Shown here: positions 10,301 through 18,000 of the stretch, piece after piece
Numbering within the stretch: the stretch's first letter is position 1
How the letters are laid out: every line of letters begins with the position of its first letter
Assembly: GCA_032718475.1 (NCBI GenBank)
Contig: JAUCBJ010008711.1
Coordinates: 1-53,186 of the forward strand
Direction of reading: 5' to 3'
From: Nemertoderma westbladi
Lineage: Eukaryota; Xenacoelomorpha; Nemertodermatida; Nemertodermatidae
Length of the DNA stretch: 53,186 bases
The notes under the pieces: generated by a model
What the model saw: the letters and a program-made list of their open reading frames with translations, nothing else
What the model was told of the DNA's origin: nothing
The model's database searches: none
Made by a program: the position numbers and the translations under genes

Positions 10301-11373
10301 TAATTAGACCCAGTAAAGCATTAAGTTCAGTGACACGTACGTGTATTATTTGTAAAAAGGTACATTCTAGAATAGGTACCCAAGAAATGAGTGAGCTACC
10401 ACAAGCACGACTTCAAGCATTCAGACCACCTTTTACAGAGACTGGAATTGATTGCTTTGGTCCCATACATACGAAACGTGGACGTATACTAGTAAAACGC
10501 TGGGGACTGATTTTCACATGTATGTCCAGTAGGGCAGTTCACATTGAACGTGTGATGGATCTTTCCACCAACGCGTTTATACTAGCACTGCGGCGATTTA
10601 TCGCTAGACGCGGACTAGTGAAATGCTTGTACTCAGACCAAGGGACAAACTTTGTTGGTGCTCGGAATGAGATTGCTAGAGCCTTTAAGAAATTAGATCA
10701 TGATCAAATCTCGAACGAACTACAACCTCACAAGATTGTTTGGAAGTTTAATCCTCCAGATAGTCCTTGGAGAGGCGGAGTCTGGGAGAGATTGATTAGA
10801 TCTATCAAAACGGCCATGGCAAAGGTCATTCCAGTAAACCACATATTAACAGACGACCAACTGACAACATTGTTTGTTGAAATCGAGGCAATACTAAATA
10901 CTAGACCAATAGTATTAGTACCCGATGACAAACAATCTCAGTTTGCTTTGACACCGGCACACCTGCTAATGCAGGCACCGACGACTTTGACACCGATTTC
11001 TATTCCAATAGAAAGCGACAGCTATGGTAGAAAAGCGTGGAAAATCACGCAACTACTAGCTAACAAATTCTGGGAAATATGGCAAAACCATTATTTGCCC
11101 TCTATTTCTGCCAGAACAACATGGTACAATAACACCCGCGCATTAAAGCCGGGAGATCACGTGCTGTTGGCAGAAGTGAATCTAAAAAGACGCTTCTGGA
11201 TAACAGGTGTCATTTTAGCCACACATCCATCTATGGATGGAGTGACAAGAACTGTGACGGTACGGACAATTGACGGTCGTACAGTAGACAGACCGACTCA
11301 ACGTCTCGTACTTCTTGAAGAGACTCGTAACGAGTCTGGAGATTACAAATCTCCACCTAATACTAGTAAATAA
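4156..11373 (+). CDS. pol: BEL/Pao gag-pol polyprotein, intact long frame
   Basis: The open frame is 2405 codons with its first ATG at 4219; entry is probably by shifting from gag. Residue numbers count from 4156. Visible in order: four 28-residue repeats (108-216); DUF1759 gag-like domain (about 388-565); zinc knuckle CWRCTRHGHVRKDC (665-678) followed by CPSCGRNHDGLLH; aspartic protease with D797 in LDSASSHSYV; reverse transcriptase with YVDD at 1317-1320; RNase H with FSDAS around D1499; a lysine-rich linker (about 1670-1700) and PDISPDG repeats; integrase zinc finger (H2016, C2063, C2066); integrase catalytic D2099, D2161, E2211; DUF5641-like tail (about 2320-2390). All catalytic residues I looked for are present. 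The protein would copy and integrate the element. Confidence 0.9.
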   Translation: MHRLRLRNLFRLRVVVDILLSMVRRNTGLLFRTEFTPPRATSSPIPKVKVSNPPITDRSSLLTGPALLTTKQVSPPLTPKPVTHYAYPMTFRPTRPLDSNAVVRPPVQFTSQSTTSRKTCEPTEQRRTVETRPFNQFTSQSTTSRKTCEPTEQRRTVETRPFNQFTSQSTTSRKTCEPTEQRRTVETRPFNQFTSQSTTSRKTCEPTEQRRSVDDVPKRAVRIRTTQRTRARRPPYPDDSSTSSESDYPKREVFRTGAADEYKRERSDNSFADNPPQNTPTQKALQPTDAISTQQFADILRPVVNKLAQIEERLEEGYTDSSRNSEFEHNRHPKGPQRPVPSNPTSYQGKAPRRENINQVTNQGRETLNVAEEIAKFAARQGLPVQQPPKFSGSSKHWHTFVDYIESQIAVCAFTSREKFNYLLQTLSGEPKRLAETFVGVPDAFELAYDRLTSIYGGTVSMARSVIEELCKGGAITKPVDLLKLADEIKNAITTLRSIGQLDYGNTPTVLLKIIGRLHHRLRREWRKVEYQREERGGFLKLEDVYLLISREAVVETRSNYTDQHIVAEGITLPSSNRQKPQTTSTKTATYATPTESRQFSDGNRVSAPIGTKQTRQQLSADFNGCQYCEHLGKRYIGHKLRGCRQFRELNSEERRLQIRPLDSCWRCTRHGHVRKDCPNTDTCPSCGRNHDGLLHTDSHTPTKRFAREHPEAAARCDAAYRKRESKTTPTFVTHIEDCFSEQSGSSDEESDDDEYSNGDEQPSIALLTTDQLKGFSVIPIKVTGTKGSKRIYAILDSASSHSYVDEKIADVVTDLRQGKHVSYTVSSMHGQRAIPVTRVKLDLDSLLPKSQHSERERSLLPFRDLTFAATKDFSNLLGPVPEQSLEDRKYFRHLGVPECPVNYRSVAMLIGTDQFNLHQVWETRPSAVVAGNAYACRTPIGWYTRAPVRTLDVSDEEDDVQSTCSLLTTNSIHSFSHDVNHTTLQSTKHHRRVTSMISHKEQLTHKVSLEIGEKTNQLEIPSTTDDRLASLPTPITSTVPIDIDDDALKIHQLEQAALDKELTEKTIRWLEQDTAEPGSYDPCMSEQEKQSLKIMEDTIRQTEDGHYEVGMLWRSQSPKLINNYPLALRRLHSIRQRLLKDEKAHLQYNTQMKTYLTKGYAIRMTNPEQVTDQTYYLPHHYVRHPDKPDKVRVVNDCAALFEGMSLNSELMDGPNMNNYLMGVIMRFRQRQVAFTCDVEAMFHQVKALERDRDSLRFLWYPEGDLSLPPATYQMQVRVFGARDSPNCTMYALKQAARDQKHLYDPEIIRIVERDFYVDDGLQSCDTVERATTVAHQLRDCLAGGGFNLTKFASNSAELVDSFGTTERGGGDIDLEFEPLPTTKVLGLFWDPNTDNFRVKVRLDSQGDTLTKRSCLSKLSRLFDPLGFISPVILQARIYMRSIWKDGLTWDEPISSDQVDLWKTWEAELSSLEDYSIPRVYFPLQSTFPDNLELHCFSDASDNGFGVAAYLRRQVESDEFDVSLITSKAKTMPTKYMTTPRAELQAATLSTTIVNLIQTELQSSLQIFYWTDATLVLFYINNDTLEFKTFVANRRAEILDRSIKEDWRHCPGPQNPADIASRGMMPEEFCKPENKEFWQHGPQFLQKSTQDWPPLYDNKSNTIPKDAEIKKPKKGKTKKKTTAAKLKKKPKAKWKDITSKVKRGRLASLSTPDISPDGRPDISPDGQPDTLLDSQPDILPDISQNVPPDVSNALTNSKAAVSLLERPSIDKLPILTHLSNHKHGETSCITDVGSTYANVNTGVTLRSRDMPNLQPMVRPGINVGRKISLPKPADPIEFKPPLTIDLQSTDNQGKKTKKDKLLVDPDGSTVNKGILTGGPVGPSSNSKPSKFSIDLPDDVTNTYVDRIVNLTDSWTSACRKLAWIVRFVQYVKGKRDFTRRLTLDEIDRCEIKLIRHYQLRYFAREFTSIHQGQPIKSSPILSWSPIIYNGLICHKSRLQNIDFNTNFRYPIIIPQHHELQRAMILDAHLHLKHAGRHHCLSYLRTRFVLIRPSKALSSVTRTCIICKKVHSRIGTQEMSELPQARLQAFRPPFTETGIDCFGPIHTKRGRILVKRWGLIFTCMSSRAVHIERVMDLSTNAFILALRRFIARRGLVKCLYSDQGTNFVGARNEIARAFKKLDHDQISNELQPHKIVWKFNPPDSPWRGGVWERLIRSIKTAMAKVIPVNHILTDDQLTTLFVEIEAILNTRPIVLVPDDKQSQFALTPAHLLMQAPTTLTPISIPIESDSYGRKAWKITQLLANKFWEIWQNHYLPSISARTTWYNNTRALKPGDHVLLAEVNLKRRFWITGVILATHPSMDGVTRTVTVRTIDGRTVDRPTQRLVLLEETRNESGDYKSPPNTSK
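4477..4800 (+). repeat. 84 bp tandem repeat in pol N-terminus, 4 units
   Basis: Units start at 4477, 4561, 4645 and 4729, and each encodes 28 residues beginning QFTSQSTTSRKTCEPTEQ. The first three are nearly identical and the last diverges after 4790. Every unit carries one copy of the 20 bp palindromic motif. The inverted copy has about two units, so the number changes between copies. Confidence 0.93.
4505..4776 (+). promoter_or_regulatory. Palindromic motif, sites 2-5 (84 bp apart)
   Basis: GGAAGACTTGTGAGCCTACC at 4505, 4589, 4673 and 4757 in the tandem repeat, read as KTCEPT. Matching sites in the inverted copy are 24962 and 25046. Confidence 0.85.
7234..7253 (-). promoter_or_regulatory. 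Palindromic motif, site 6, reverse orientation
   Basis: GATAGGCTTGCGAGTCTACC between protease and reverse transcriptase, read as RLASLP. It lies in the opposite orientation to its neighbours. The partner is 22454-22473. Confidence 0.82.
9265..9284 (+). promoter_or_regulatory. Palindromic motif, site 7
   Basis: GGAAGACTTGCGAGCCTTTC in the RNase H-integrase spacer, read as GRLASLS, a different frame from sites 1-5 in the same orientation. The partner is 19949-19968. Confidence 0.85.
9287..9400 (+). repeat. PDISPDG-type repeats in a spacer between RNase H and integrase
   Basis: Short imperfect repeats encode PDISPDGRPDISPDGQPD and variants, directly after a lysine-rich stretch (9160-9260). The spacer separates RNase H from the integrase zinc finger. 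The inverted copy keeps it with a different repeat count (19840-19950). It looks like a flexible linker, which is inference. Confidence 0.8.
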
Positions 11374-11928
11374 TTAGGAGTTTACAAATAGATTTCCACG
11401 TACCTGTACACCGTAGTAAGGACAGCGGTAGAATTCCATTGTCTTTATATGTGAACATTGAGGGTGGTACCCTTATGTGTCACATAGGAGCGGGATTTGT
11501 AGGTATAAGAAATGGAATTCTACTTGGAACTCACAATATTGAGACATTTTCGAAATTTTAGACAATCCATTTGGATTTGAAAAATTTTTAAAATTTTCTC
11601 CAGTGAATAGATTCCAGGGTACAGTCGGGTGGAACTTAAAATTAGAGAAACAAGAGAGGAAGACTTGCGAGCCTTTCTTAAAAATTTTAATTAAATTTTA
11701 CACGGTCTTGTTTCAATAAGTTACGTCAATAAATAGACTCCCCTATATTTATTACTAATTCTTGACTGCTTATTTTCTGATAATAGTTTGGGATCAAAAA
11801 GTGAGTATTTTAGACTCACGGCCAGTTTAGCCCAAATTCGTTTTTACTTCGGCAAAAAATTTTAGATAAGAAGCAGCGTGTCATTAAAGAAACCCTAGAT
11901 CTTAGGCTATGGGTAGGAGGTTAGAGCG
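11374..11928 (+). other. Intergenic stretch between pol and ORF3
   Basis: No gene is seen. Two adjacent hairpins overlap the pol end (11321-11337, AGACTCG/CGAGTCT; 11338-11354, GGAGATT/AATCTCC). One palindromic motif lies at 11658-11677, and a GTGAGT/ACTCAC hairpin at about 11801-11819 is also kept in the inverted copy. How ORF3 downstream is expressed is unknown; no obvious promoter is visible. Confidence 0.6.
11658..11677 (+). promoter_or_regulatory. Palindromic motif, site 8, non-coding
   Basis: Identical to site 7 but in untranslated sequence between pol and ORF3. The partner is 17981-18000. Confidence 0.85.
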
Positions 11929-12182
11929 TTGTCGAAGCCCAAAAGGCAGACGAAACTCTCACGTCTCCTCACAACTAACCACAAACTCTGTTGTATTCCC
12001 TCTAGTAGTAATGATTATGTAACTACACCTCTAATTATGGAGAAAGGGATACAAGGAGAGCCGAGATGGGGATATGATATCCAAGAGGAGGCAGCAGCGC
12101 CATTCGAAAGATTTGGAGCCAAGGATTATACTATATTTGGTATAAAGGAATTATCAGAAAGTACAGCGAAGCTCGCAAAGAC
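11929..12182 (+). pseudogene. ORF3, N-terminal part
   Basis: An open frame encodes a stretch including MEKGIQGEPRWGYDIQEE (ATG near 12037) and FGAKDYTIFGIKELSES. It has no recognised family. It is shared with the inverted copy (about 17525-17760) up to position 12182. After that this copy jumps to unrelated sequence in another frame, whereas the inverted copy continues for about 1 kb. The simplest reading is an internal deletion of ORF3 in this copy. Confidence 0.55.
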
Positions 12183-12224
12183 AGCAATGCCTTTACTCGA
12201 GCAGGATTTAGCATATTTCGAGAC

Positions 12225-13739
12225 GTGTATCTTCGCTGTGCGGGATCTCTTATCGAAAGACCATCTATGTTTACATTGTTACCCTATGAAGGAGAACGTA
12301 TCGTGGAGATTACGGATGAATCACGGCAGACGCGCGCGCCTATCGGTCACCTTGGTGATGAATTCGAAGTAACTACTACGATCGCCGACGATCCTTTAGA
12401 GGAACTTCTTGAGATAGAAAGGAACCTCCCGAAGAAATCTCAGACGGAGATTCGACAACTTGAAGCAACAGATGCTATAGTTTGTATACAACCTTCAGAA
12501 ACCTACCAACCCATAGACCCAGATGATTACGATTATAGTATGGGAGGAAGCGCTCGACCGATTGGAGATCTTATATACGAACGAGTGTGGTACCCTGCTA
12601 ATACGATGTGTAGTAAATGTGGCGTCGCTGGACATCATATGGCAAAGTGCAGTGGAAAGCACATTACTACGACTCAGCTAATCTGTGGATGGTGTGGGGA
12701 TCAAGGGTCTCATACCTTTTATACTTGCTGGAGATTTATGGCTCAATGTACTTACTGCAATATAAAGGGACATCGAGCATCTGAATGCCAACTAAGAGAC
12801 ATACCTTATGAACACGAATCTGTAAAACTCGTGAGGAAGTTATTTGATGAGTGGGAAGATTTAGCCGACGAACATGTATCGGCACAGAGAAGACGGTTTC
12901 CGATGAGAGCGCATCTCGGATTTTGGGCGGTAAATCCCCAGACGATGATGTCGGAAGGATACATCTCCGCTATGCCTCAATATGACGAACTTATCGAGGT
13001 TGTTGATATTTTGCCCCACGACAGCGGATTTCGAGTGGTGCGCGAGTATCTGTTACAGATTCACCCAGATAACAAAAACACGTGGAATTTTCAGAAAGTC
13101 GTTAATCGTATCACGTATGGTGAATTCGATCGTTTCCGAACTGAAAAGCGGAACAAGGGAGCTTGGTTAACCGTCGCATGGGCGTACCGAGCCGCGTTTT
13201 ACCATAAACGTATACGAGCGAGCGTATTCGAGGAAGAAGAGGTCCTAGAGGCGACGAATATACCAGCCACTCCGGTTGCGCCGTCTGCACGTCACCCTCG
13301 GGAGGACGGGCAGGGTAGGATCATACGGGTCCAGAAGGTGGGCCAACAATTGAAGAAAATTATTAATGTAGAAGAACGCAAGGGAGTTGAGCCGACTATT
13401 CGAGTTACTCGGGATACGGTATCACTTCCAAGAGAACCGGTAGGAGGATCGGGACATACACCAGCTGATCAACAGGGGGCGCAAGCTACTCTTGGGTCTG
13501 CGTCGTCCGCTTCTCACGCGTTCCCAGACGTTCTACCAACTGTAGTGACGACTGATCGGTCACGAGGAATTGGTCGAGGTTTTGGGATGCCAAATAGACG
13601 AATTTGCGAGGAAATAGTTGCACCGTCTCTCAACGTCCCAAGTAAACCAGTGACTCGCCCCATTAGTCCCATATCGCGAGCAAAGTCACCTGTGCGCAGT
13701 TTTCGAGGACGCGGCAGGGCTCGATCCACTAAGCGATAA
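12225..13739 (+). CDS. ORF3, zinc-knuckle protein of BEL element
   Basis: The frame is open from upstream of 12225; its first ATG is at 12267. It encodes about 490 residues with three zinc knuckles: CSKCGVAGHHMAKC (12609-12650), CGWCGDQGSHTFYTC with one extra residue (12684-12728) and CTYCNIKGHRASEC (12747-12788). A conserved-looking block with HVSAQRRRFPMR and HLGFWAVNP follows. The C-terminus is arginine, serine and glycine rich (GRGRARSTKR). There is no signal peptide or membrane segment, so it is not an envelope protein, which BEL relatives sometimes carry at this place. CCHC knuckles bind single-stranded nucleic acid, so a nucleocapsid-like or RNA-binding role is likely but inferred. A distant relative lies at 46229-48070. 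Confidence 0.75.
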   Translation: MYLRCAGSLIERPSMFTLLPYEGERIVEITDESRQTRAPIGHLGDEFEVTTTIADDPLEELLEIERNLPKKSQTEIRQLEATDAIVCIQPSETYQPIDPDDYDYSMGGSARPIGDLIYERVWYPANTMCSKCGVAGHHMAKCSGKHITTTQLICGWCGDQGSHTFYTCWRFMAQCTYCNIKGHRASECQLRDIPYEHESVKLVRKLFDEWEDLADEHVSAQRRRFPMRAHLGFWAVNPQTMMSEGYISAMPQYDELIEVVDILPHDSGFRVVREYLLQIHPDNKNTWNFQKVVNRITYGEFDRFRTEKRNKGAWLTVAWAYRAAFYHKRIRASVFEEEEVLEATNIPATPVAPSARHPREDGQGRIIRVQKVGQQLKKIINVEERKGVEPTIRVTRDTVSLPREPVGGSGHTPADQQGAQATLGSASSASHAFPDVLPTVVTTDRSRGIGRGFGMPNRRICEEIVAPSLNVPSKPVTRPISPISRAKSPVRSFRGRGRARSTKR

Positions 13740-13759
13740 AAGGGAGGGCAAGGGTGGAC

Positions 13760-13779
13760 GGAAGACTCGTGGGCCTTTC
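13760..13779 (+). promoter_or_regulatory. Palindromic motif, site 9, non-coding
   Basis: GGAAGACTCGTGGGCCTTTC, 21 bases after the ORF3 stop. The inverted copy lacks this region. Confidence 0.78.
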
Positions 13780-14284
13780 TTATGATTTGTGATTTATTTG
13801 AATTATATGTTTTATATTTAGAAAGTTTTGTATTCTGAAAGTCCAAACTTATGCAATTTGTATTGTTCCGAATTTATGAAATTTAGAAAGTTTAGAAGGA
13901 ACTTATATTTGAAAGATTTATGTTTCATATTTGAGATGCAAAGGTTTATATTATTCTAAACTTATGCAGTTTATATCTATATTTAGTAAGACTACCCAAA
14001 AGAGAGTTTATATTTGTAAGAATTTATATTTATATTTGTAATTATTCCGAACTTATGCAATTTATATTATTCCAAACTTATGCAATTTGTATTGTTCCGA
14101 ATATTATGCAATTTATATTTTATAAGCAGTATTTGTACCTAAAGAGAAAGTTTTATAGACAGAAAATTTTGTGCTCAGAAAGACTCATATTTGTAATTAT
14201 TCCAAACCTATGCAATCTACATTTAGGTACGAAAGTATTTGTAATTACTTGAATTTATGCAATATTTGGGATGCAATAGTAGAT

Positions 14285-14304
14285 GGAAGACTTGCGAGCC
14301 TTTC
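14285..14304 (+). promoter_or_regulatory. Palindromic motif, site 10, non-coding
   Basis: GGAAGACTTGCGAGCCTTTC in the 3' UTR, identical to sites 7 and 8. Confidence 0.82.
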
Positions 14305-14600
14305 TTATTGTTTTCATTTATTTGTATTTGTAATTGTTTGAATTTATGCAATATTGAGATGCAATAGATTTATATTGGTGAATTTAATTTAGATTTATAT
14401 TGTACTTACTTAGTAAAGCCTTAAATACGTAAAGTTTGAATTTGTAATTAATTTTGTATCGAATCATTACGTAGAAAGGAAGTATTGTTTGAAACTTAAT
14501 TGTAAATATGTAAGTACGCCCTAAGTATTCTATAGTTTGATTGATTATTGGTGAAAACCGTATATTTTATGCACGATAATATCCTGTTTTCATGGAGCGG

Positions 14601-16509
14601 TATAGAATTATATTCCCTAAATGCCGTGGATTTTCAAAATTTTATTTTATTCGAATTAACTTTGTAAAGATTGCTTTGAGTTCTCATTAGTATTGGTTCT
14701 ATCTATTATGCATCTATCGGTCAAGTGGTTCAGTAGCTCAGTTGGTAGAGCGTTGGAAATTATAAGTGTAGTAGGTATCGAGTTCGAATCCTAGTAAGTG
14801 CGAATTATTTTTTGTGCAGAATTTCAACTCATTTAAATTAACCGCTACAAATTAATTGCATTTGTCTGTACCAATAAGGCTGTAGTTATTTGATTGTAAC
14901 CAATGTCGTGCAAGTTATATATTAGCTGGACCAATAAGCTATCTTTAAAACCTTGTTAGAACCCATAGAACAATCGAGAATTTTCTCGATTGATTGCAGC
15001 ACAAATTTAGTATATAAAGGTGCGATTTCGTTCATTAGTTATCTATCATTCACTCTCAATCCTTTCTGTCTTATTTCAGATTACATTGTTTATTGTATAA
15101 TAGTTATTATATCTTTTGTAATAAAAGTCAGAAATACTAGTCACATCTCAGCCCTTTTCTATCTGTTTTACTATGGTTTCGCTACGGTGAACAAACTCAG
15201 GGACAGGATGGCCAGCTAGAGATCGGGCCGCAGCAATGAACGGGAACATCACGGGAATGTAGACGAGAGACAACCCGCAATACCATTTAGAGTTATTCGC
15301 CCATCGCCTGAAAGGTTAGACAGCGTTCGATCCTTGCTACCTAAGTGTAAGACCAAAAGATCAAAGGTAGACGTAGTGACACGCTGTAAGCCTAAAATTA
15401 CATCATAGGGACTGTACTGTCTTGATTCAGGGAAAACCGCAGTAGACCTTCATATTCCTACGGGGGGAGGGAGAGAGAGCAGATACTAGTACGCAGATAG
15501 GACGTAGGCACACCGGTACAAGGCATACACATTGGTTAGGGTGCAGCAAACTGTACGCTTAACTCTTGCTAAGTACAGGTGTGTGTGCGACTATTTGCAG
15601 TACGTCGGTGTCCGTTACATCAGAACTTGTAGGCTAGGGGGTTGCTGTGTTTTCACCTGAATGGGGATTGTACCGTTCAGGCGGTAGGGCAGTTTACGCT
15701 AGGCGCAAATAAATTGAGGCTATCAGGGATATACTAACATCTACCGTGTCCCTGCCAACGCCCTAATAGGAAGTTACCCGGACTACCTGGGTGACTAAAA
15801 TTCTAGATAGGAGCCAGGATAGCTATTAGTACCCGTACGCCTACAGTAGTAAACTAACACATCTCTTCTTAGTATCAGGGACCTGGTACCTAAAATTGCC
15901 GAATTCTGGGCGTAGTATTAACTTTATGCCTGAATTTGAGTCCTGGAAATACGCAAGAGGGGAAGGAACCTTATCATTCGTGAGTATTGGACCTACAAGT
16001 TATAAAATTAGAATATTCGTAAAATGCACACCGTACCCAGTAATTATATATGTGAAGGAGCAAAACTGCTTTGACCGTTCAGAATTAACACACGCGCGTT
16101 AGAAATTATTTACACCTCGAAATATATAAAATTAACTTTCGTCCTTACTGCACTTTGCTCGCTAGTTAGACATCTCCAAATCTGCTCTATACCTAGCTAG
16201 CGTCTCTTTGCCCAACCATATAAATCACACCGCGGCAAAGTATACGAGCCCCTTAGTCCGTCAGTGAGTCAGCCTGATTTTAGGATTCGCTGCGCGGGAT
16301 TTGTTTTATCGAAGTTTGTCTGCTCGTAGACTGTTTTCTGCCTCACCGGTTAAAAGAGATCGATACTGCAATATATTCGCTTACTTAGGGTTTACTGTTT
16401 TGGTGAGAAGGTCGGATTTATGATTTGATTTACAAACTTTACAGTAGGATATTGCAGGTATTGTTACCGTCTCTTCCGATAGTAGGAATAGGCGTATCTC
16501 TCCAATTTA
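14601..16509 (+). repeat. 3' LTR of BEL plus copy
   Basis: Matches 1-1916 almost base for base (offset 14599 at the start). It is preceded by a purine-rich tract. Similarity ends at 16509, where an inverted ORF3 sequence begins. An antisense open frame crosses this join for about two dozen codons, which I take as chance. Confidence 0.88.
14725..14804 (+). other. tRNA-like sequence, second LTR
   Basis: Identical in its A box (14734-14745) and B box (14780-14791) to the sequence at 126-205. Confidence 0.68.
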
Positions 16510-17760
16510 CCTTTTGCGTAATATGTCTACGTAAATCATATATCTTAACCATATCGCTTAGAACAACTGCAGGAAGAAACTCTAAGTTTGAAATGATTTC
16601 CGGATGATCCACAATAGGCATTTCGTACGTCGTATCTTCTCGGACTGGTATACTAATAGGGAAATTGAGTGTCGTACTTAATGGTTTCGTGGTCGAAGTA
16701 CTACGCGGTTGCACTTCTCTTGTCCTTTCCGGGGATGCAATCTGTAGTCTCTGAATAACGTTTTGGGCAAAGTTTATACTTTCGAAAATTTCCGGTGTCA
16801 TCTCCTTAGCTGAAGTTTGATCGTGTGACGTCCAATGGTAAGGTAAGCTCGCGAGTCTTCCGCCCCATTCTTCCATCTCACCTTCCTCGAAAGCCTTATA
16901 GGCTCTGTATAGGCTAAGAGCTTCTTTCTTTTCGCGGGTTGACTGAGTCACCTCTTCCAGCGTAAGTTCAAATGCATCGGGTTCAACAATCTTAGGTGGG
17001 CAAACGACAATTTCTCCCGCCTTTGGTCCACACATAGCAAATGAATGATACGGATTCGATAAAGGATACCCTCCTTCCTGGTAACGTAGTTGTTGATGGT
17101 TCGAACACCTCGCCAATATCGGTTCGGAATTTTCCTTATTCAAACGCATCGGAATCGCCTTTTGTTGTTCGCGCATACAAGCACCACATTGATAATAAAG
17201 TTTATAAACTGAAAAGGCTTCCTTCGTTTCTCTATCGTCTCCTCGAGTTCGTCTGTAAAGATGCATTCCATCGAATTCATCGCATACCGCAGGCATAGGT
17301 TCATGTGCCTTCAGGTATTGCATGGTATGATACAAATGACTTATTTCGGTATCGGGGTCTTCACTGATATCTCCCGTATCACATAAAGCATCGTACGGAT
17401 AAAGTTCGTTGAAGGTTTTACGTAAACTTTCGATTCTTTCATTTAACGCGTTCTGCCTTCTCTTTAATACCGTCGAGTCATATTTAGTCTTTGCGAGTTT
17501 TGCTGTACTTTCTGATAATTCTTTTATACCAAATATAGTGTAGTCTTTTGCTCCAAATCGAATGGGGCTGCTGCTTCCTCTTGGATATCATATCCCCATC
17601 ACGGCTCTCCATATATCCCCTTTGCCATTATTGGAAGTATGGTTACATAATCATTGCTACTAGAGGGAATACAACAGAGTTTATTTTTAGTTGTGAGGAG
17701 ATTTGAGGGTTTTTTCGTCTGCCATTTTGGCACGACAACGCTCCAGCCTCCTACCCATAG
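16510..17760 (-). pseudogene. ORF3, inverted copy, N-terminal and middle part
   Basis: The first 230 bases match 11929-12182 but contain a stop and a frameshift. Then an open frame of over 350 codons continues to the junction at 16510, a region absent from the plus copy. It is hydrophilic, includes YYQCGACMREQQKA and scattered cysteines, and carries one palindromic motif read as GRLASLP. The zinc-knuckle end seen in the plus copy is missing. The two copies thus show different parts of one larger protein. No known family is recognised. Confidence 0.6.
16842..16861 (-). promoter_or_regulatory. Palindromic motif, inverted copy, ORF3
   Basis: GGTAAGCTCGCGAGTCTTCC on plus; read on minus as GRLASLP in the ORF3 segment missing from the plus copy. 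Confidence 0.82.
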
Positions 17761-17980
17761 CCTAAGATCTAGGGTTTCTTTAATGACACACTGTTTCTTA
17801 TCTCAATTTTTGCCGAAATAAAAACGAATTTGGGCTAAACTGGCTGTGAGTCTAAAATACTCACCTTTTGATCCCAAACTATTATCAGAAAATAAGCAGT
17901 CAAGAATTAGTAATATAGGGAAGTCTATTGGTTGACGTAACTTATTGAAACAAGACCGTGTAAAATTTAATTAAATTTAA

Positions 17981-18000
17981 GAAAGGCTCGCGAGTCTTCC
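17981..18000 (-). promoter_or_regulatory. Palindromic motif, inverted copy, pol-ORF3 gap
   Basis: GAAAGGCTCGCGAGTCTTCC on plus, in non-coding sequence. Partner of 11658-11677. Confidence 0.85.

Larger units (their letters stand above)
13740..14600 (+). other. 3' untranslated region with short AT-rich repeats and PPT
   Basis: No gene. A degenerate repeat built around TTATGCAATTT with flanking TATATT and TTCCGAA recurs about eight times between 13840 and 14360. Two palindromic motifs lie at 13760-13779 and 14285-14304. The purine run ATGGAGCGG (14592-14600) immediately before the LTR is a plausible polypurine tract. Confidence 0.65.
1..16509 (+). mobile_element. BEL/Pao LTR retrotransposon, plus copy
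   Basis: Two direct repeats (1-1916 and 14601-16509) flank gag, pol and a third gene. Pol has the BEL order: gag-type DUF1759 domain, zinc knuckles, aspartic protease, reverse transcriptase with YVDD, RNase H, integrase with HHCC and D-D-E, and a DUF5641-type tail. The pol frame is unbroken for 7.2 kb and the LTRs are nearly identical, so the copy is young. It is probably not fully functional: gag carries a one-base insertion near 2800 and ORF3 looks internally deleted near 12182. The left end coincides with the window edge, so the left target-site copy is not visible. The right end abuts an inverted relative instead of unique flank. Confidence 0.92.

Noticed and set aside
12982-13170. Small plus-strand frame inside ORF3
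   Set aside because: Overlaps the zinc-knuckle frame and lacks any motif.
16439-16509. Extension of ORF3 across the junction into the LTR
   Set aside because: Antisense reading of LTR sequence, open by chance for about two dozen codons.
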